Below are positions 51,926 to 63,901 of a stretch of DNA of 64,000 bases, in pieces (the first letter of the stretch is position 1; every line of letters starts with the position of its first letter). The notes beneath the pieces were generated by a model. It worked only from the letters and a program-made list of their open reading frames with translations. It did not search any database and had not been told where the DNA came from. The position numbers and the translations under genes are program-made. The stretch is from positions 40,075,956 through 40,139,955 of the forward strand of contig CM049318.1 of NCBI GenBank assembly GCA_026874595.1, given 5' to 3'. Origin of the DNA: Sipunculus nudus. Taxonomy: Eukaryota > Annelida > Sipuncula > Golfingiida > Sipunculidae.

Positions 51926-53080
51926 ATTTATCAAATAATCAAGTTCAATTAAAAAATTAAAAGCATATCCCTTCTGCACCTTGTCCCTCTTAATTTGGTT
52001 AATTTGTACAGAAAAGAATCCATCTGTATTAATTAAACCTGCACCACTAGTGCACCCATAATTTACAAAAAAAAATATGGTTTTATTTCAGAAAATGTCA
52101 CAAATCAAACTGTTAAAGCAGCAACTTTTACTCTTTATCCAGATTCCTAAACAATCCCATTGATTTGGTATATTTTATATAGGATTGCCTCCGACCACTA
52201 AAAATATCTGAAATGGAATCTCATGGTATAAAAATGTATTACCAGTGCAGATTAATTTTTGTGATTCGCTTAGAAAATATAGCAGCAGTAACAATGATTT
52301 CAGCAAAGAGTAACTTCATAAAGACCTCTTTAGTTTCACTGAAGACAGCTACAAGATCTGCACTCTGACATTCTGATTGCTGCTGTCAATGCCACTCCTA
52401 CAAAATGCATTAACAACCTCCAAGCAGATCTAATAAAAATCTCCTTCAGTGCATCAGGAACAGTGAGTCAGCCCAGGAGAATGGCCCCTCTTTGTGACAA
52501 ACCCACTGTTTTCCTCATTTGTGCACCCCTACTGCTTCCTGCACTGGGAAACACCAGGTGTGGGGGTTCTTACATATCAACACTCCCTGTACCCCCTCAG
52601 CCCCAAGTGAGGTAATCTTACTTTCTCTACGCTACATTAGACACATTGTTGCAAGTGTGAAACAATTATCAACAACGGGTTCTCAGTACACAACGTGCAT
52701 CAAAGCATCTGGTATTCACCGGTTTCCGCAGTACAAAACCTTGGCAGCTTCTTCTCTGTCTGATATTTCACTTATGGGATAATGGTCCAAATTTTTATTC
52801 ACTAGAATACAAAGAGAAAACCACTGTCATTTGTTCCTGCATAAGTTTTCCCCATCCTCCTGATATGTATTTCTTTCCTTCAAACATATGCTGTCTTCCT
52901 CATAACTGTCAAAGAGTATAACAAACACCAGCTGTCTTAAATATTGAATGTACAGACCTGATCTGTCCTCAGTGCACTTAACTTATTACAGTATTTTTCA
53001 TTTAATCATGCTTAAAAAGTCTCCCTCAATATTTTACTTTATATTTATCAATTAACCAGTCTGTTTTTTTCAGCCATCTC

Positions 53081-53121
<41 letters not shown>

Positions 53122-54314
53122 GCAATAAGGTCCTCCTATACTAATAAGGCAACAGTACAATATAGTTATACATTAAAAAAGTTAGCTAATAAAGAGCAAA
53201 ATCTTTAATTTTTCTAGAAAACTAGTAAATTGACTGTGAAGATTGTGTACACAATTAGTTCAAAGGGTCTTAGCATCACTTTAAAAGAGGATGCATCCTG
53301 CATCACGTTCCATCTACTTAATAATGCGGCTGGTAAATAATCAGGTCAGCCCCCTGATTAACTCAGTAAATCCTTAACACTGTATGCATACAGTTCTGAC
53401 TGCTAGTGAGCATTTGATCTTATTTACCAACCTGCATCCACATCAGATCCTGCACATCCAAACTGGTCCTGCTTTCCCATGCAAGTAACCCTTGCTCCCC
53501 AGTGAGACTTAACCAGGGGCTGATTGCATGGTAAATTAGACCCAAAGAAAAAGATGTTCAATGTATTACATGCCTGGCCAGGTAGTGTATGTAAGGCAGT
53601 TGCCACTGGTTGCAAATCAATTGGTTCAGCATTTAGTGGGATGACCCATGTATAATAAAGAGCCGCAAGTCACCATGGATGAAAGGCCTGATGCCATCTG
53701 TCATTGTCATTGACTGAAGACACAGGATGACACCCTGAGCAGTTGGTCACTTGTTGTTAAACACCCAGAGACACACACAAAGCAAACAATGGAGGACTAT
53801 CCTATTATTTAATAGTCAACACTCATCATCTAACAGTTCTTGATGTTTTAATGAGAGAAGTGTGATATAACCTACAATTTGTTATATTGAAGCCAAGGTT
53901 AAAAATGCAACCAATACCCAGTTCATGGCCGAGGCCCCATGGTATATCAATTGAGAGCAGTTTAATGCATAAATTACCTTTCAAAGGAAAGAGAAAAAAT
54001 AAAACAACACAGTAATATGAATTAAGCCCTATGGAAGTCTTGTCCTAATAATGTTTGCAATTGTGCATTTTCCCATCATCAAAAATGTACCCTATTATAA
54101 AACGGTACAACTCAACTGACCAGCACATAATTTCTCAATACAAATTTGACAACAGCTCAGGAGAGTAGATCTATATAATCAAGAATTATTGTACACTCCT
54201 TTGGTATATCCACAATCTATAAAAAGAAAGGAAATCACAACAGGTGAGAATAAAAAGAAAAGAAAATATCTTCCATGAAAAATGACTGTACAACTTATAA
54301 ATAGACCGTCTTAC
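51926..54314. other. intronic sequence next to exon 1
   Basis: AT-rich, with a (TC)n tract at 53077-53118. No other exon or repeat family was recognised. Confidence 0.5.
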
Positions 54315-56826
54315 CTGATTTCCATACCAGTGGTTTCTTAGCTATGACAGGAGGGCGGCCTCTTCTGGAGCTGGTATTTTCTTCTAAAATTCTTGTCAAA
54401 CCAGCGTGGACTGGGGCTGACCCATTCAACCAGGGTTTTGAATCAATACCATCCCTGTGAACGTTCTTGCCTTTTATATGATCCAATCCATTTTGCGTGG
54501 GTAAACTTTGAGATGATTGTCTCAGATCTGCCGAGTTAAAGCCATTTTCTTGACTACAGTTTACATATGTTTCATGGTGGCCATTGTGTTTAGCTCTTTC
54601 TTGGTTCATTACAGCTTTTGTATTGTACCCCACATCTGTTGTCTTCGCACCATTGGTTATCCTAGGTATTGTTTTCTGATCATTTACTTGTGTAACTTTG
54701 GATAATACAGCTCTGCTTCCATGCCCCAGATTCTCATAATTTTTATGATGACTACCATTAGTTCTGCCAGTTGAACTGATCTTAACTTTTGTAGGAATAC
54801 CTGTGATTTGGTTCGACTTGTTAAGATTATTCTGTGTGTAGGGATAATTCAGTTTAAGTGACTGGCTGCTTCTATCATCAATGTTCACAAGTTTGTTGTC
54901 ACTTCTACTGTCAAGGTCTTTCATGCTGTATCTCTGCAAGAACTTATCCACAACTTCATACTCCTCACATTTGTTAGTTTGTCCATTTACCACGACATCC
55001 GGGAATGGTCCACACAGTGTCTTTGCTCTGTTTGACCTTCCTTGTATTCTGCCTTTCCTCTGTCCACCTGCTGTATTCCTGGGATTATCAAGCTGTGCAC
55101 TGTTATGGGACATGTGATTAAACAACCTATCAGTGGCAGACATGCTCTGGCCTCCTTGAGACACCGTTTTCCTCATAACTCTACACACTGTGTATTGTGG
55201 CTGATCCAGAAGGGAACTACTTGAGCTCCTATTATCCACTGACTTTGTTACTACAGCTTGAGGGGCAGACTTGCAGTGGGGCACAGCTAATTTTTCTACT
55301 TTACCAAAGTCTTGAGTTTTTGTATCGATCACTGGTTTTCCCGTTTCTGTTTGTACTAAGCAAGCATGCTTCCTTTCATGACTACCCTGTGGTTGAGCTG
55401 GTGTAACAGTTACCAATTCTCTATCATTATTATTATTGGCAAGTATTCCTGAATGGGCAGGCACTGAGGGGTTCAGACCACCAGTACTCCCAGTGATGGC
55501 CCTTTCAGTCTCTCTATTGGAAGACCCTCCAGTTGTCTTATTGTAAATATTTATATTGGTATTAGCCTTTGCCTCTGCTGCTTCAACTATTATAGAATTA
55601 CCTGGCAGACGTGCTGTAGATGCCTCACCTGTGGTAACATTAACATTTTGTGGTGTCAAATTGGTCTTAGAACTAACATTTACAACATTAGCTGCATGGT
55701 CAGCATCACCTGAAGTTGCAGCATGCAGGTTTGACCCCTGTACAGGGTAGACCGGTGGCCTGTCCTGCAGCGGTTGCTGATGAGCGTCTGGGAGGTCATC
55801 AGGTGGAGACTGAAGTTCCGGAGTACGACTGGAGTTTGTGTTTACTATTCCGTCTTTACCAGCTGTATCATCACAGACCTCAGCAGCCGACTCTGCCGCT
55901 GCCCCTTCATTCTGCTTCTTGCTAGATTCTAATTTGTTATGATGGTCCACAGGGGCAACCAATTCCCCAGTACCATGTTGGGGTGTATGCCCTGCCTGTA
56001 TTGGTAGCACTTGTTGCTGCTGTTTGCCCCCATTTTGGGGGTCAATGGCTGTTTCTTCAACATTTGTCTCATCATTGGCCCAGCTGATGGTCGTTACACC
56101 CTCCTTAACTGTAATAGTGTAGTGACTGGAAATTTCAGTACTGTCTTTTGACTCCTGTTCAACTACAGCAGTGCTTGGTCTTTCCTCATGGTCCATGTTA
56201 TTGCAGTCCATTGTCCCATTCTGAAAGACCACTTCCTTTTCCTGTGTTTCTTGCTGTTGGGGCTGAGAGGGGTGAGAGTTGACAGCACTGGGTTCCTGGG
56301 AGCCAGCCCTTGGTTCAGAGGAGGCATCTTTCACTATGGAGACAGCTGGTGACTTCATGGTGGGCACCCGATCTCTGCTCAAGGGTCTCTTGCCCTCCGC
56401 TCTGATTTTTTCCAAAAAGGTCAGGTACCCATTCTTCTCAGAATTGCCAACTATCTTTACATCACTTCCTGTGTCAATGCTTTCATCAGTGTCTCTATTT
56501 AAACTTTCATAACAACTTGTAGTATCACTTGTGTGACTATCACCTTCACCATAAGAGCTGATGGTGACATCTAAAGAGCTGCACTGATTATCCTCATCCA
56601 AACTACACAAGCTTTGTGACTTCTTACTTTTCTTTGATTTGAACTTTTTTAACAGCCGGATACCAGGTTTATTAGATTTTTTGGGGGTAGGTATCTTTTT
56701 ATGGATTTTTATTGAGATACCTTGGTCAACTTCATCTGACCCCTGACCCAGCTTAATGTCCTTGACCTTAATGCCTGGGGGTGTGCTGGTGTTATTGTCT
56801 TTGTTGTTGGAGGATGGAGCACTCAT
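54315..56826 (-). CDS. SRCIN1/KIAA1217-like: first coding exon, SRCIN1/KIAA1217-like gene: long disordered N-terminal region
   Basis: The exon runs 2512 nt from an ATG at 56826-56824 to the donor AAATCAG then GTAAGA at 54315/54314, giving 837 codons plus one base. Reading on reaches an in-frame stop at 54295 after only KTVYL, which is intron. Residues 40-70 are strongly basic (many K, with KKFKSKKSKKS). Residues about 71-120 are acidic and serine-rich, and most of the rest is low-complexity S/T/N/Q/P sequence with no recognised fold, signal peptide or membrane segment. Residues 818-837 form a basic-proline tail (RRGRPPVIAKKPLVWKS), a possible SH3-type or linear docking site (inference). The ATG is chosen because the frame is open from there and 5' UTR-like sequence with an acceptor lies 122 nt upstream. 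Assignment to the same gene as exons 2 and 3 rests on strand and exact phase 1 match across a 40.5-kb intron. Further exons could lie between. Confidence 0.82.
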
Positions 56827-56948
56827 CTTGAAACTGGCCAGGACACACTATAAAGATGGCTGTTTTATGCATATCCCCCAAACTTGATGGCTGCTGCCTG
56901 GGGCTGCTTAATACATCCAAGGACCAGTCACAATCTCCGCTGAGTCAC
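56827..56948 (-). other. 5' UTR part of the coding exon, with 3' splice site
   Basis: The 122 nt before the start codon have no upstream in-frame coding signal. They begin after a credible acceptor on the minus strand, CTGTTCTCCTGTATTTATACAG followed by GTGACTCA (last acceptor base at 56949). This implies at least one upstream non-coding exon. The boundary is inferred from the splice consensus only. Confidence 0.5.
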
Positions 56949-59424
56949 CTGTATAAATACAGGAGAACAGTTTCATTTTCATGTCACTGGCAGCAAATAT
57001 TCTTTCTCAAATTACAATATTAATAAGGGTAGGTTCTATATATTAATGCCTCAGTTTTTAACTTTTATCCATGTCTCAAAGTACAAATGCCAGTCTTATA
57101 CCAATAAACAGTTCTGCATATGGTATGAAAACAAACATCAGAGGTCAACATACACATTTTTATTCATGCAAAAACATCTCTATTTATTTTGATACTTCAA
57201 ACATCAGAGTTATATAAATAAACAGCTATAACTCTGTTAGAAAGAAGCCTTAAATTCTTACAGCATGAATTGTATTGCCTTTTACATGAAATGAAAATTT
57301 CAATAGCATCTAAGTGCATTCATGGTTTTTCTTTTATGGAAAATTAACTGTTAAGATTCACATGGAATATTTATTACACAAAATGTTCAGCATGCTGACA
57401 TACATTTATTTTTTTATGACAGGGAGGTGGTGACATAGTTGTAACACAGCTGTCTAATCAAACCCAAGAATCTCTAAATTAAATATAAAATAAGGGATCA
57501 TGCAAAACATCTGATTTATACTTCACTCCCTACAGTTACACTAAAGTTGCAAAACCTCTTCTAAATCAAACAATGAGAGAACACAAATGCTCATGTTTAG
57601 GAAGCCAGTGTTACCAAAAAGGAAGCCCTGGTGATCAGGACAAGATTTATTAAGGGGCCTGCAGTGTTTGTCTCAGCATGTGGGGTATGTATGTGGTGAC
57701 TGACAGGGTGTCTTGGTACATTAATCACCCATGACAGGCCCATGATAACAAGCCCTGCCTTTTCCCCCCATGCTGAAGACCACAAGCACCCAGGCAAAGC
57801 ATACATTTCTGACTACTGGAAGGGGTGGGGTGGGGAGGGGGGGTGTTGCGCTAATATGGTTCTTGAAATTTTAGTTTGGATAAAATCTTCACCTACAACA
57901 TTCTATCTTAAACTGGTGCATAATCCTTCATCCTTTAAGAATTAATTAGAAATATATTCAGGTTTTCAGGTTTCACTTCGATTCATTTGCCCTCAGATAT
58001 AACATATGGATGGCATTGGATTATCAAGACCATTTTCAACCTTACCAGTTGATTTGACAATGTGCTCAGTCCAAGCTCCATCATATGTGCTCTTGATGAT
58101 AAATACATACATGTATACATTAAATGATAATAATTATATAAGGGGGAATCCTTATTTATCATTCATTCTTTTTTTTAAGTATGTTTAATATATTTGCAAG
58201 TTAATAATCATAATAACTGTTCATACTGACATACATTTAGACCTTGTTTGCTGGACTTAGTGAAATTTGAACTACATTTCTTAAAATTAACATGTTAATT
58301 TCTAAGAATCTTACAGATTCAGTTTAGTTAAAAGAAGCAATAACTGAAAATTTATATCCCTTTGAAGCAAAATTTGACTTTTTACATGGAAAGAAACAGG
58401 TTAATAGTCCTTGACCTTTAATTCTGCCAGTGTAGAAATGACGAGTTCTTTATCTATCACATTAGCACTATTAGATCTGCTCTTCTACATTTCATATCCC
58501 TACTTTCAGGAAGTAATAAGTATGAGTGACATATTTGTACTAGTATCATGCAATGTTTGCTGACATCTTTTGAACTCACCGAGAGCTGTCGCCCAGCAGG
58601 AAAGAATAAATGCTTAATGAACTCCAAGGGTATATACACACTGTGCTATATCTCACCGACACACCTGTATGCGACCTATGACCTATGATCCAACCACTCA
58701 AGTGGAATAAGTCCCTTTAAACCCTGTGTGACCTAACATCAAATCCACTTGTCTAATAAACATAATTTCGGATGCAGCACAGCTAAATATTTGCCACTCT
58801 GGAAATGGATATAGCTGTGTCCATTGAGTCAATATTTATTCTGCCCAATGGCTGTGCATCTCATAAGATAAGACCATAGCAACATCTGGACTTATGCAAG
58901 TTGACACATCAATGCAGACATGCTTGTTGTGAGGCATGTAAATGGATCGATGGGGTGTGATTGGACAGTTTACCTCTGACCTAACCCATAATAATCCCAG
59001 TGGAATGCAGTACATTATGAAAATATGCCATTAGAAAAGGGGGATTTGGTCATGAGACACTGTAATGACCAACTGAGAAATGTATCATATATGTAAATAA
59101 TCACTTAATTATGAATGATGCTGGTACAAATTGCTCTGACAGCCACATTTTATGCAATGAGATTTTATCTTCACTGCCGGTATCAGATTGTAACATGTGA
59201 TTTATCATATGACATGTGCTTGGGATACCTGGGTCATGCATATTTAATTGAAACTGTATGAAACATGATGTTTACGGAATTTAATATAACTAGGTCATAC
59301 AAATTTAATTGAAACTATTGAACATGACTTTTTTTAGGTAATTTGTAACATGTATACATTTATACACTGTCCACCCATGTATAAATAATAGGATAACTTT
59401 AACCTGATCAATCTGCAAATTAAG

Positions 59425-59470
59425 TGACTATATACTTGAACATATACATATATGTTCAAGTATATAGTCA
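59425..59470. repeat. perfect inverted repeat, 22-bp arms, 2-bp centre
   Basis: The left arm begins TGACTATATACTTGAACATA and the right arm is its exact complement ending in TATATAGTCA, with only CA between the 22-bp arms. It could extrude as a cruciform. The 2-nt loop argues against a microRNA precursor. No target-site duplication was identified. Confidence 0.85.
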
Positions 59471-59899
59471 TGTATACATATTTTGTATACTGTTTATACT
59501 GAGAGATCTAAAAACTCTGATCCGATCTTGCATAAATTTATTATGAACATATTCTTTTTAATTACTCTGTAAGAATAAAGTTCCAGTAAAAATTTTCATG
59601 CATGCAGGACTGAAGGATTCTAATATTAATGTTAATTAATTGCACAGACACATAGCCAAACTTCATGAGATGATACAGTCCAGCCATATTTTCAAAACAA
59701 ACTACACAGCTAGGGTCTTGTATTCAGGCAAGAACCTGGTGTAGGGTGACATGTAGTCTTATCTGTGTACCACAGATACATATGTATGTACCTGTTTTTC
59801 AATCTGTTTACCACCTAAGGCAGGCCCTATGTTAAGCATGTTAAGTATCCAGTGATGTATAGAGCCACTTAATGTAATCACTGGTTACTTGTATTTCAG

Positions 59900-60451
59900 C
59901 TAGATGAAATACATCACAGTAATACAATCTATCTTGTGTCCTGATTTTTTAACAGGACTGTTTATCATGTTGTGTTTAGCAGCTGGTGGTTTTCTCCTAG
60001 ACCATACTGTCGTGACATCACTACTAACTAGGGGCCAACTGGCTGGCACCAAGTTATCCAACTGCATTACATGATGGAAATAACACAACCTGTATACAGT
60101 GCAACTGTATAGCAGTTCATTTAGTGATACATTGGGAATGCACATCAAGAATTTTTTTTTTTCAATTTTATTAACTGAATTTGAACAATTTGATGCATAT
60201 GTGTCATTTTGTAAGACTTTCTCTGGCACACAACATTTCGTCATAAAATATAATCTGTCATACATGCTATGATTATGGTCTGGTAGACTCCAACACATCA
60301 GGTGCCGAATTGGGTAGTGTGTTTCGGGATTAACATACATGTGGCTTGTGGTGTTTGACCCTAAAGAGTAATGTAACTGATGTAAGAGGTCTGGTGTCAT
60401 TGGAGTATGTACCCCCCCCCCCCCCCCCCCCACCACACACACATACACCAA
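59900..60451 (-). CDS. unrecognised 183-codon ORF, probably not a gene
   Basis: The frame starts inside the complement of the C run, so its first residues (MVYVCVVGGGGGG) come from a (CA)n/C-tract. The rest (for example TPMTPDLLHQLHYSLGSN, CCVPEKVLQNDTYASNCSN) has a balanced composition but no motif I recognise. It lies inside the putative first intron on the same strand as the gene. A stop-free run of this length is uncommon at this base composition, yet nothing else supports expression. Confidence 0.12.
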   Translation of the reverse strand: MVYVCVVGGGGGGVHTPMTPDLLHQLHYSLGSNTTSHMYVNPETHYPIRHLMCWSLPDHNHSMYDRLYFMTKCCVPEKVLQNDTYASNCSNSVNKIEKKKFLMCIPNVSLNELLYSCTVYRLCYFHHVMQLDNLVPASWPLVSSDVTTVWSRRKPPAAKHNMINSPVKKSGHKIDCITVMYFI

Positions 60452-60999
60452 TGGGCTGAAGGTAACAAAACAAAAAAATACCTGTCAAGTTTATAAATAT
60501 GGCAAAGTCATTTAAATATTTTACATTTTTTAATTCTCCTTTTTATAATTATAACAAAGTCATGTAAATACAAAGATAAATTTACAATCATCTGATCTTG
60601 TTAATATATTGCTTTTTTTAAATAAGGGGTTTCTTTCTGGAAAGATAAAAAAAATGTCTTTAAATCAATGTTCCATCAAATATATTTAACTAGGAATTGT
60701 CGACATATGGTGTAACAGTATTTTTAATTCCTCTTAAATTAATGTATAATATTAAATAAAATATATTTTAATCACCATTTTTTAATTATTTTCTCGTTAA
60801 AGATATGGCATTCATACTTAAAACAGGTGATCTGAATTCCTGGAAATCATTTTGAAGGCATGTACATGCAGTCTATAACACAGATATTTTAAAGATCATA
60901 TATATTAAAACTTGGGAAGAACATGGAAATTGATTTACAGGATAAATAGAGCCTATAACTACAGTTGTTAAACCGGTGTTAGATACTTCAGGGGTTCCA

Positions 61000-61700
61000 A
61001 AGTGCACCAATGAGGGGTTGAATAAGCCATCTTATCATGTCCGAGGGCACTTAGGTAGTTGGTGGCATTTAATTTCGGCTCTGTGTTAATTTGGCTTAAT
61101 TGGTTTACCAACAGCATATCATACCGTCACAAATTGCAGCCTCAAAACATCGTAAAGTACGGCCATTGCCCCATCACACAAACGATTGCAGGACTGGCTA
61201 AGATTCATGGATGCTAGCTTGTTCCCCGGGGCCCTATTGCGAGCTTAATTAAATGAAAACTTATTGTGTTTACCTTGGCAAAGCGATGAAGCTTTCCTGT
61301 GACACCCGTGTCGTCATATTTAAAGGATCGCTCAAGTTTTCCCGCCAGTTAAGATGTCGTGCGGATCCTTAACTGTCGTCTGCTGTCAAACTTTTTGGAT
61401 GATATAAGTCTGCTTGTATTGTCCACAGTTTCGTTCCCAGCAGATTGTACACTCCTATTATATGGCCACAGCTTATCGTGGTATCACGCTCACTGGTCTG
61501 TTTACTGTCACACCAAACGACACCAATCAGCGTGGGGTCGTCCACCAAGGGGGTGGCAGCTTGGGGGTGTCAACGAGTGCGGGTGGACAATGCCATGCCT
61601 TTGAGGACGAGTCCATTCCAATGTTAATTTCTTTTTCAAACAAAACACAGCCGGAACATAATCAAATGGAAACAGGCCAGCTTCCTGGAGTCCATGTAAT
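61000..61700 (-). promoter_or_regulatory. CpG-rich probable promoter region
   Basis: CpG dinucleotides are frequent here (for example near 61040-61075, 61145-61185, 61220-61240, 61280-61365 and 61500-61570), whereas most of the window is nearly devoid of them. The position upstream of the first coding exon and of a donor site fits a promoter for the minus-strand gene. Three overlapping plus-strand ORFs of 60-96 codons here look like by-products of the higher GC content. Confidence 0.35.
61274..61345 (-). other. candidate non-coding first exon
   Basis: On the minus strand a donor GCCAAG then GTAAAC sits at 61274/61273 inside the only clearly CpG-rich part of the window. It could splice to the acceptor at 56949 (intron about 4.3 kb). 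The upstream limit is arbitrary; no transcription start can be fixed, although a TTTAAATA box-like sequence lies near 61317-61326. A second donor-like site, CTCTCG then GTGAGT at 58580/58579, could serve an alternative first exon. Confidence 0.35.
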
Positions 61701-63322
61701 TTAATGGTTTACACAAGGCAAATAAACTAACCTTTACTTTAAAGAAATTTTGGACCAGGCTTCCATGAAATGTTTGCTTGTTGGGGCTTAATTTGGAGGG
61801 AGCGGAACCAGTTTTCTTTAAATTTAATTTATAATTGAAGGCGCTTTGTGGAAAGGGGAAGGTTGAGTGGAAGATTTGACTATTTTTGTCCTTTTTCTAC
61901 CATTAAATTGCCAAAATCTATTTTTTTTCCATTCCTCGACCGTCATTTCGACCGTAACTTGTATTTTGGATTCTTTTATTTGTTATAAAACATGACACCT
62001 CATGTATTAGATACATAGACCTAATAAAGTATAGTAAAGTAGCTAAAGTATACATTCACTAACAATATACATGCATATATATGTAATGGATCGAGTAACC
62101 CAATGGATGCGCAGAAGGGGAGGGGGGGTTATATCTATGGGGGCTTTATGCCTTTTTACCGGTACACCTTGCGTTTTATAGGCCAACGTCATTCTGTCTA
62201 AATCTCGCTTTAAAAATGTTCGGCAAATTTTCTCACAGACCGGAACCCCCTCCCCCCCCCCCCCCCCCCCACCACCACCTTTTCCGGGCGCTGATCAAAA
62301 ACCCTATTGAGTCGTGAGTGAAAGAGTTACGTAACCACGGGATGCATTTTCACGCCACTGTTCATATACATAAGTTATATTTAGTATGCATGCACGGATA
62401 TCGTACATGGCGGCACACCAGTGTTAAAAGATGTGTCCGTTTTATCTTCCGCGAGGAGCATCACCAATTGATAACCCCCGCGCAGTCCGCAAACTAACCC
62501 CTACTGAGCCGCATTATTTTTTTTTACCCGGGGGCCCAACCCGATCCCTGTGTCATTGTGGTGCTGCACATGCTCAACCTTGGGGTCACTACCCGCCAAG
62601 CATTATCCAACCCACTGAATTCCTAATTTATTTATCCACAGGCGCGCGATCCTTCCGGATTTAACTCCACCTATATAGATTCACATGTAGGCCTATAATC
62701 ATATTATAAATATACATGTACATGTATAGTACAGTGAAAGTATAGTCTTTTCGCCTTACAATATAGCGGCATCTGACAATATTTCGCTCTAAAACTATTG
62801 CTTACTCCTGTGCACAAGTAGAAATAAACTGGCACCAGGCCCAATCAGTGGTGCAGCAGACAAACATAGCGCGCTTGCACATGTGTTTTCTTGCCGCGCA
62901 ACTTCCCGATGTGTATCTTATTGCATAATTCTTATTTTTGTTTTGAATATGTTTTGCGGGCACAAGATCGACGGACCTCTGGTCAAGCAGTCTTGTGTTT
63001 GAAAACAAACACGCGAGGACTTTGTTTGCCCATACATGGAAGCAGAACAACGTATTTAGGCCTAACGGTGAATTTGAGTGAATTGGTAAATCTCCCTTCA
63101 GACCGCACCCGTTCAAGATTTGACATCTTGACAAGCAAGACATGTCTCACTGCATGGTGAACGGGTAATGTTTATTATGCCGTGCGTCTGAGCGGCCAAT
63201 GTCCGTTGGGACAGATATCCGTCTTAACCTGTTATACATCTCAACGGCTCATCCGTGCGTATTTCTCCTGACTCTTTCTGAGATGAGAACGGTTTGGTAA
63301 ATTATAAATTGTGCAGTAACTT
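61701..63322. other. upstream sequence, nothing firm
   Basis: Mixed composition with more CpG than the introns (notably 62150-62660 and 62860-63290), a 19-C run at 62252-62270, and ORFs up to 113 codons (63143-62802, minus) without recognised motifs. It could contain distal promoter elements, but none can be named. Confidence 0.4.
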
Positions 63323-63537
63323 CAGAGGCGGATCCAGGATTTTGGAAAGGGGAGGGTCCCGCCCATGCAGGAAGACTGAAAGAAACCCTTAAAAGTCCTC
63401 TGGTCCGGGAAGGAGGGGGTCAGGATCGCAAAATTTGGTTTGAAACCCTAAAAAAGGCAGTTTCGGTGCCAAAGGGGGGGGGGGGGGAGGGGGTCAGAAC
63501 CCTTTGACCCCCCCCCCCCCCCTTGAATCCGCCACTG
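63323..63537. mobile_element. 215-bp MITE with 5-bp target-site duplication
   Basis: The ends CAGAGGCGGATCCAGGATTT and its inverted counterpart (CTTGAATCCGCCACTG at the right) form imperfect terminal inverted repeats. The flanks AACTT (63318-63322) and AACTT (63538-63542) are a 5-bp direct duplication. The interior has G-rich segments, 14 G at 63474-63487 and 15 C at 63508-63522. Elements with this GGCGGATCCAGG end are, from memory, widespread non-autonomous DNA transposons in animal genomes. Confidence 0.8.
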
Positions 63538-63542
63538 AACTT

Positions 63543-63865
63543 GGATTGTGGTCTCAGAAAGAAAATTGTGTTTGAGTCAGTTAAATGTCTACAAATACAT
63601 GAACACCTTTATAATTGCCCTCTCTCTCTCTTTCTCTGTCTCTCTCTCTCTTTCTCTCTCTCTCTCTCGTCAACATAAATATTCTATAACTGGCCCATAA
63701 TGAATGGAAACAAGAAATTACATATGAGAAAATATAACTGAAGAAATATATATTATTAACCTCTTTGTTTTCGACATTTTCGACAATATCGATATATATA
63801 TATATATATAGACTGACCAAATTCATATGACAATTCAGACACGTATATCATTATTTATAGACAGC

Positions 63866-63901
<36 letters not shown>

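Larger units (their letters stand above)
13853..54314 (-). other. 40.5-kb intron between exons 1 and 2
   Basis: Bounded by GTAAGA after exon 1 and TTTTTGTAG before exon 2, both phase 1. It contains all transposons and arrays listed between 16 and 52 kb. Phase-1 cassette exons could be hidden in it; one candidate is given at 20252-20353. Confidence 0.65.
56949..61273 (-). other. putative first intron
   Basis: AT-rich sequence between the candidate first exon and the coding exon. It contains a purine-rich G tract near 57820-57843, a perfect 46-bp palindrome (59425-59470), a local imperfect duplication of about 60 bp at 59231-59345, a 20-C run (60412-60431) and an open frame of 183 codons on the minus strand (59900-60451). 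No conserved gene was recognised. Confidence 0.4.

Noticed and set aside
54517-56512. Several 60-78 codon plus ORFs opposite exon 1
   Set aside because: Antisense shadows of the 837-codon coding exon.
61359-61704. Three overlapping plus ORFs (60-96 codons)
   Set aside because: Overlapping frames in a CpG-rich patch, with no domain and no splice support.
62802-63143. 113-codon minus ORF upstream of the gene
   Set aside because: No motif, no splice-site support; within expectation for a GC-mixed region.
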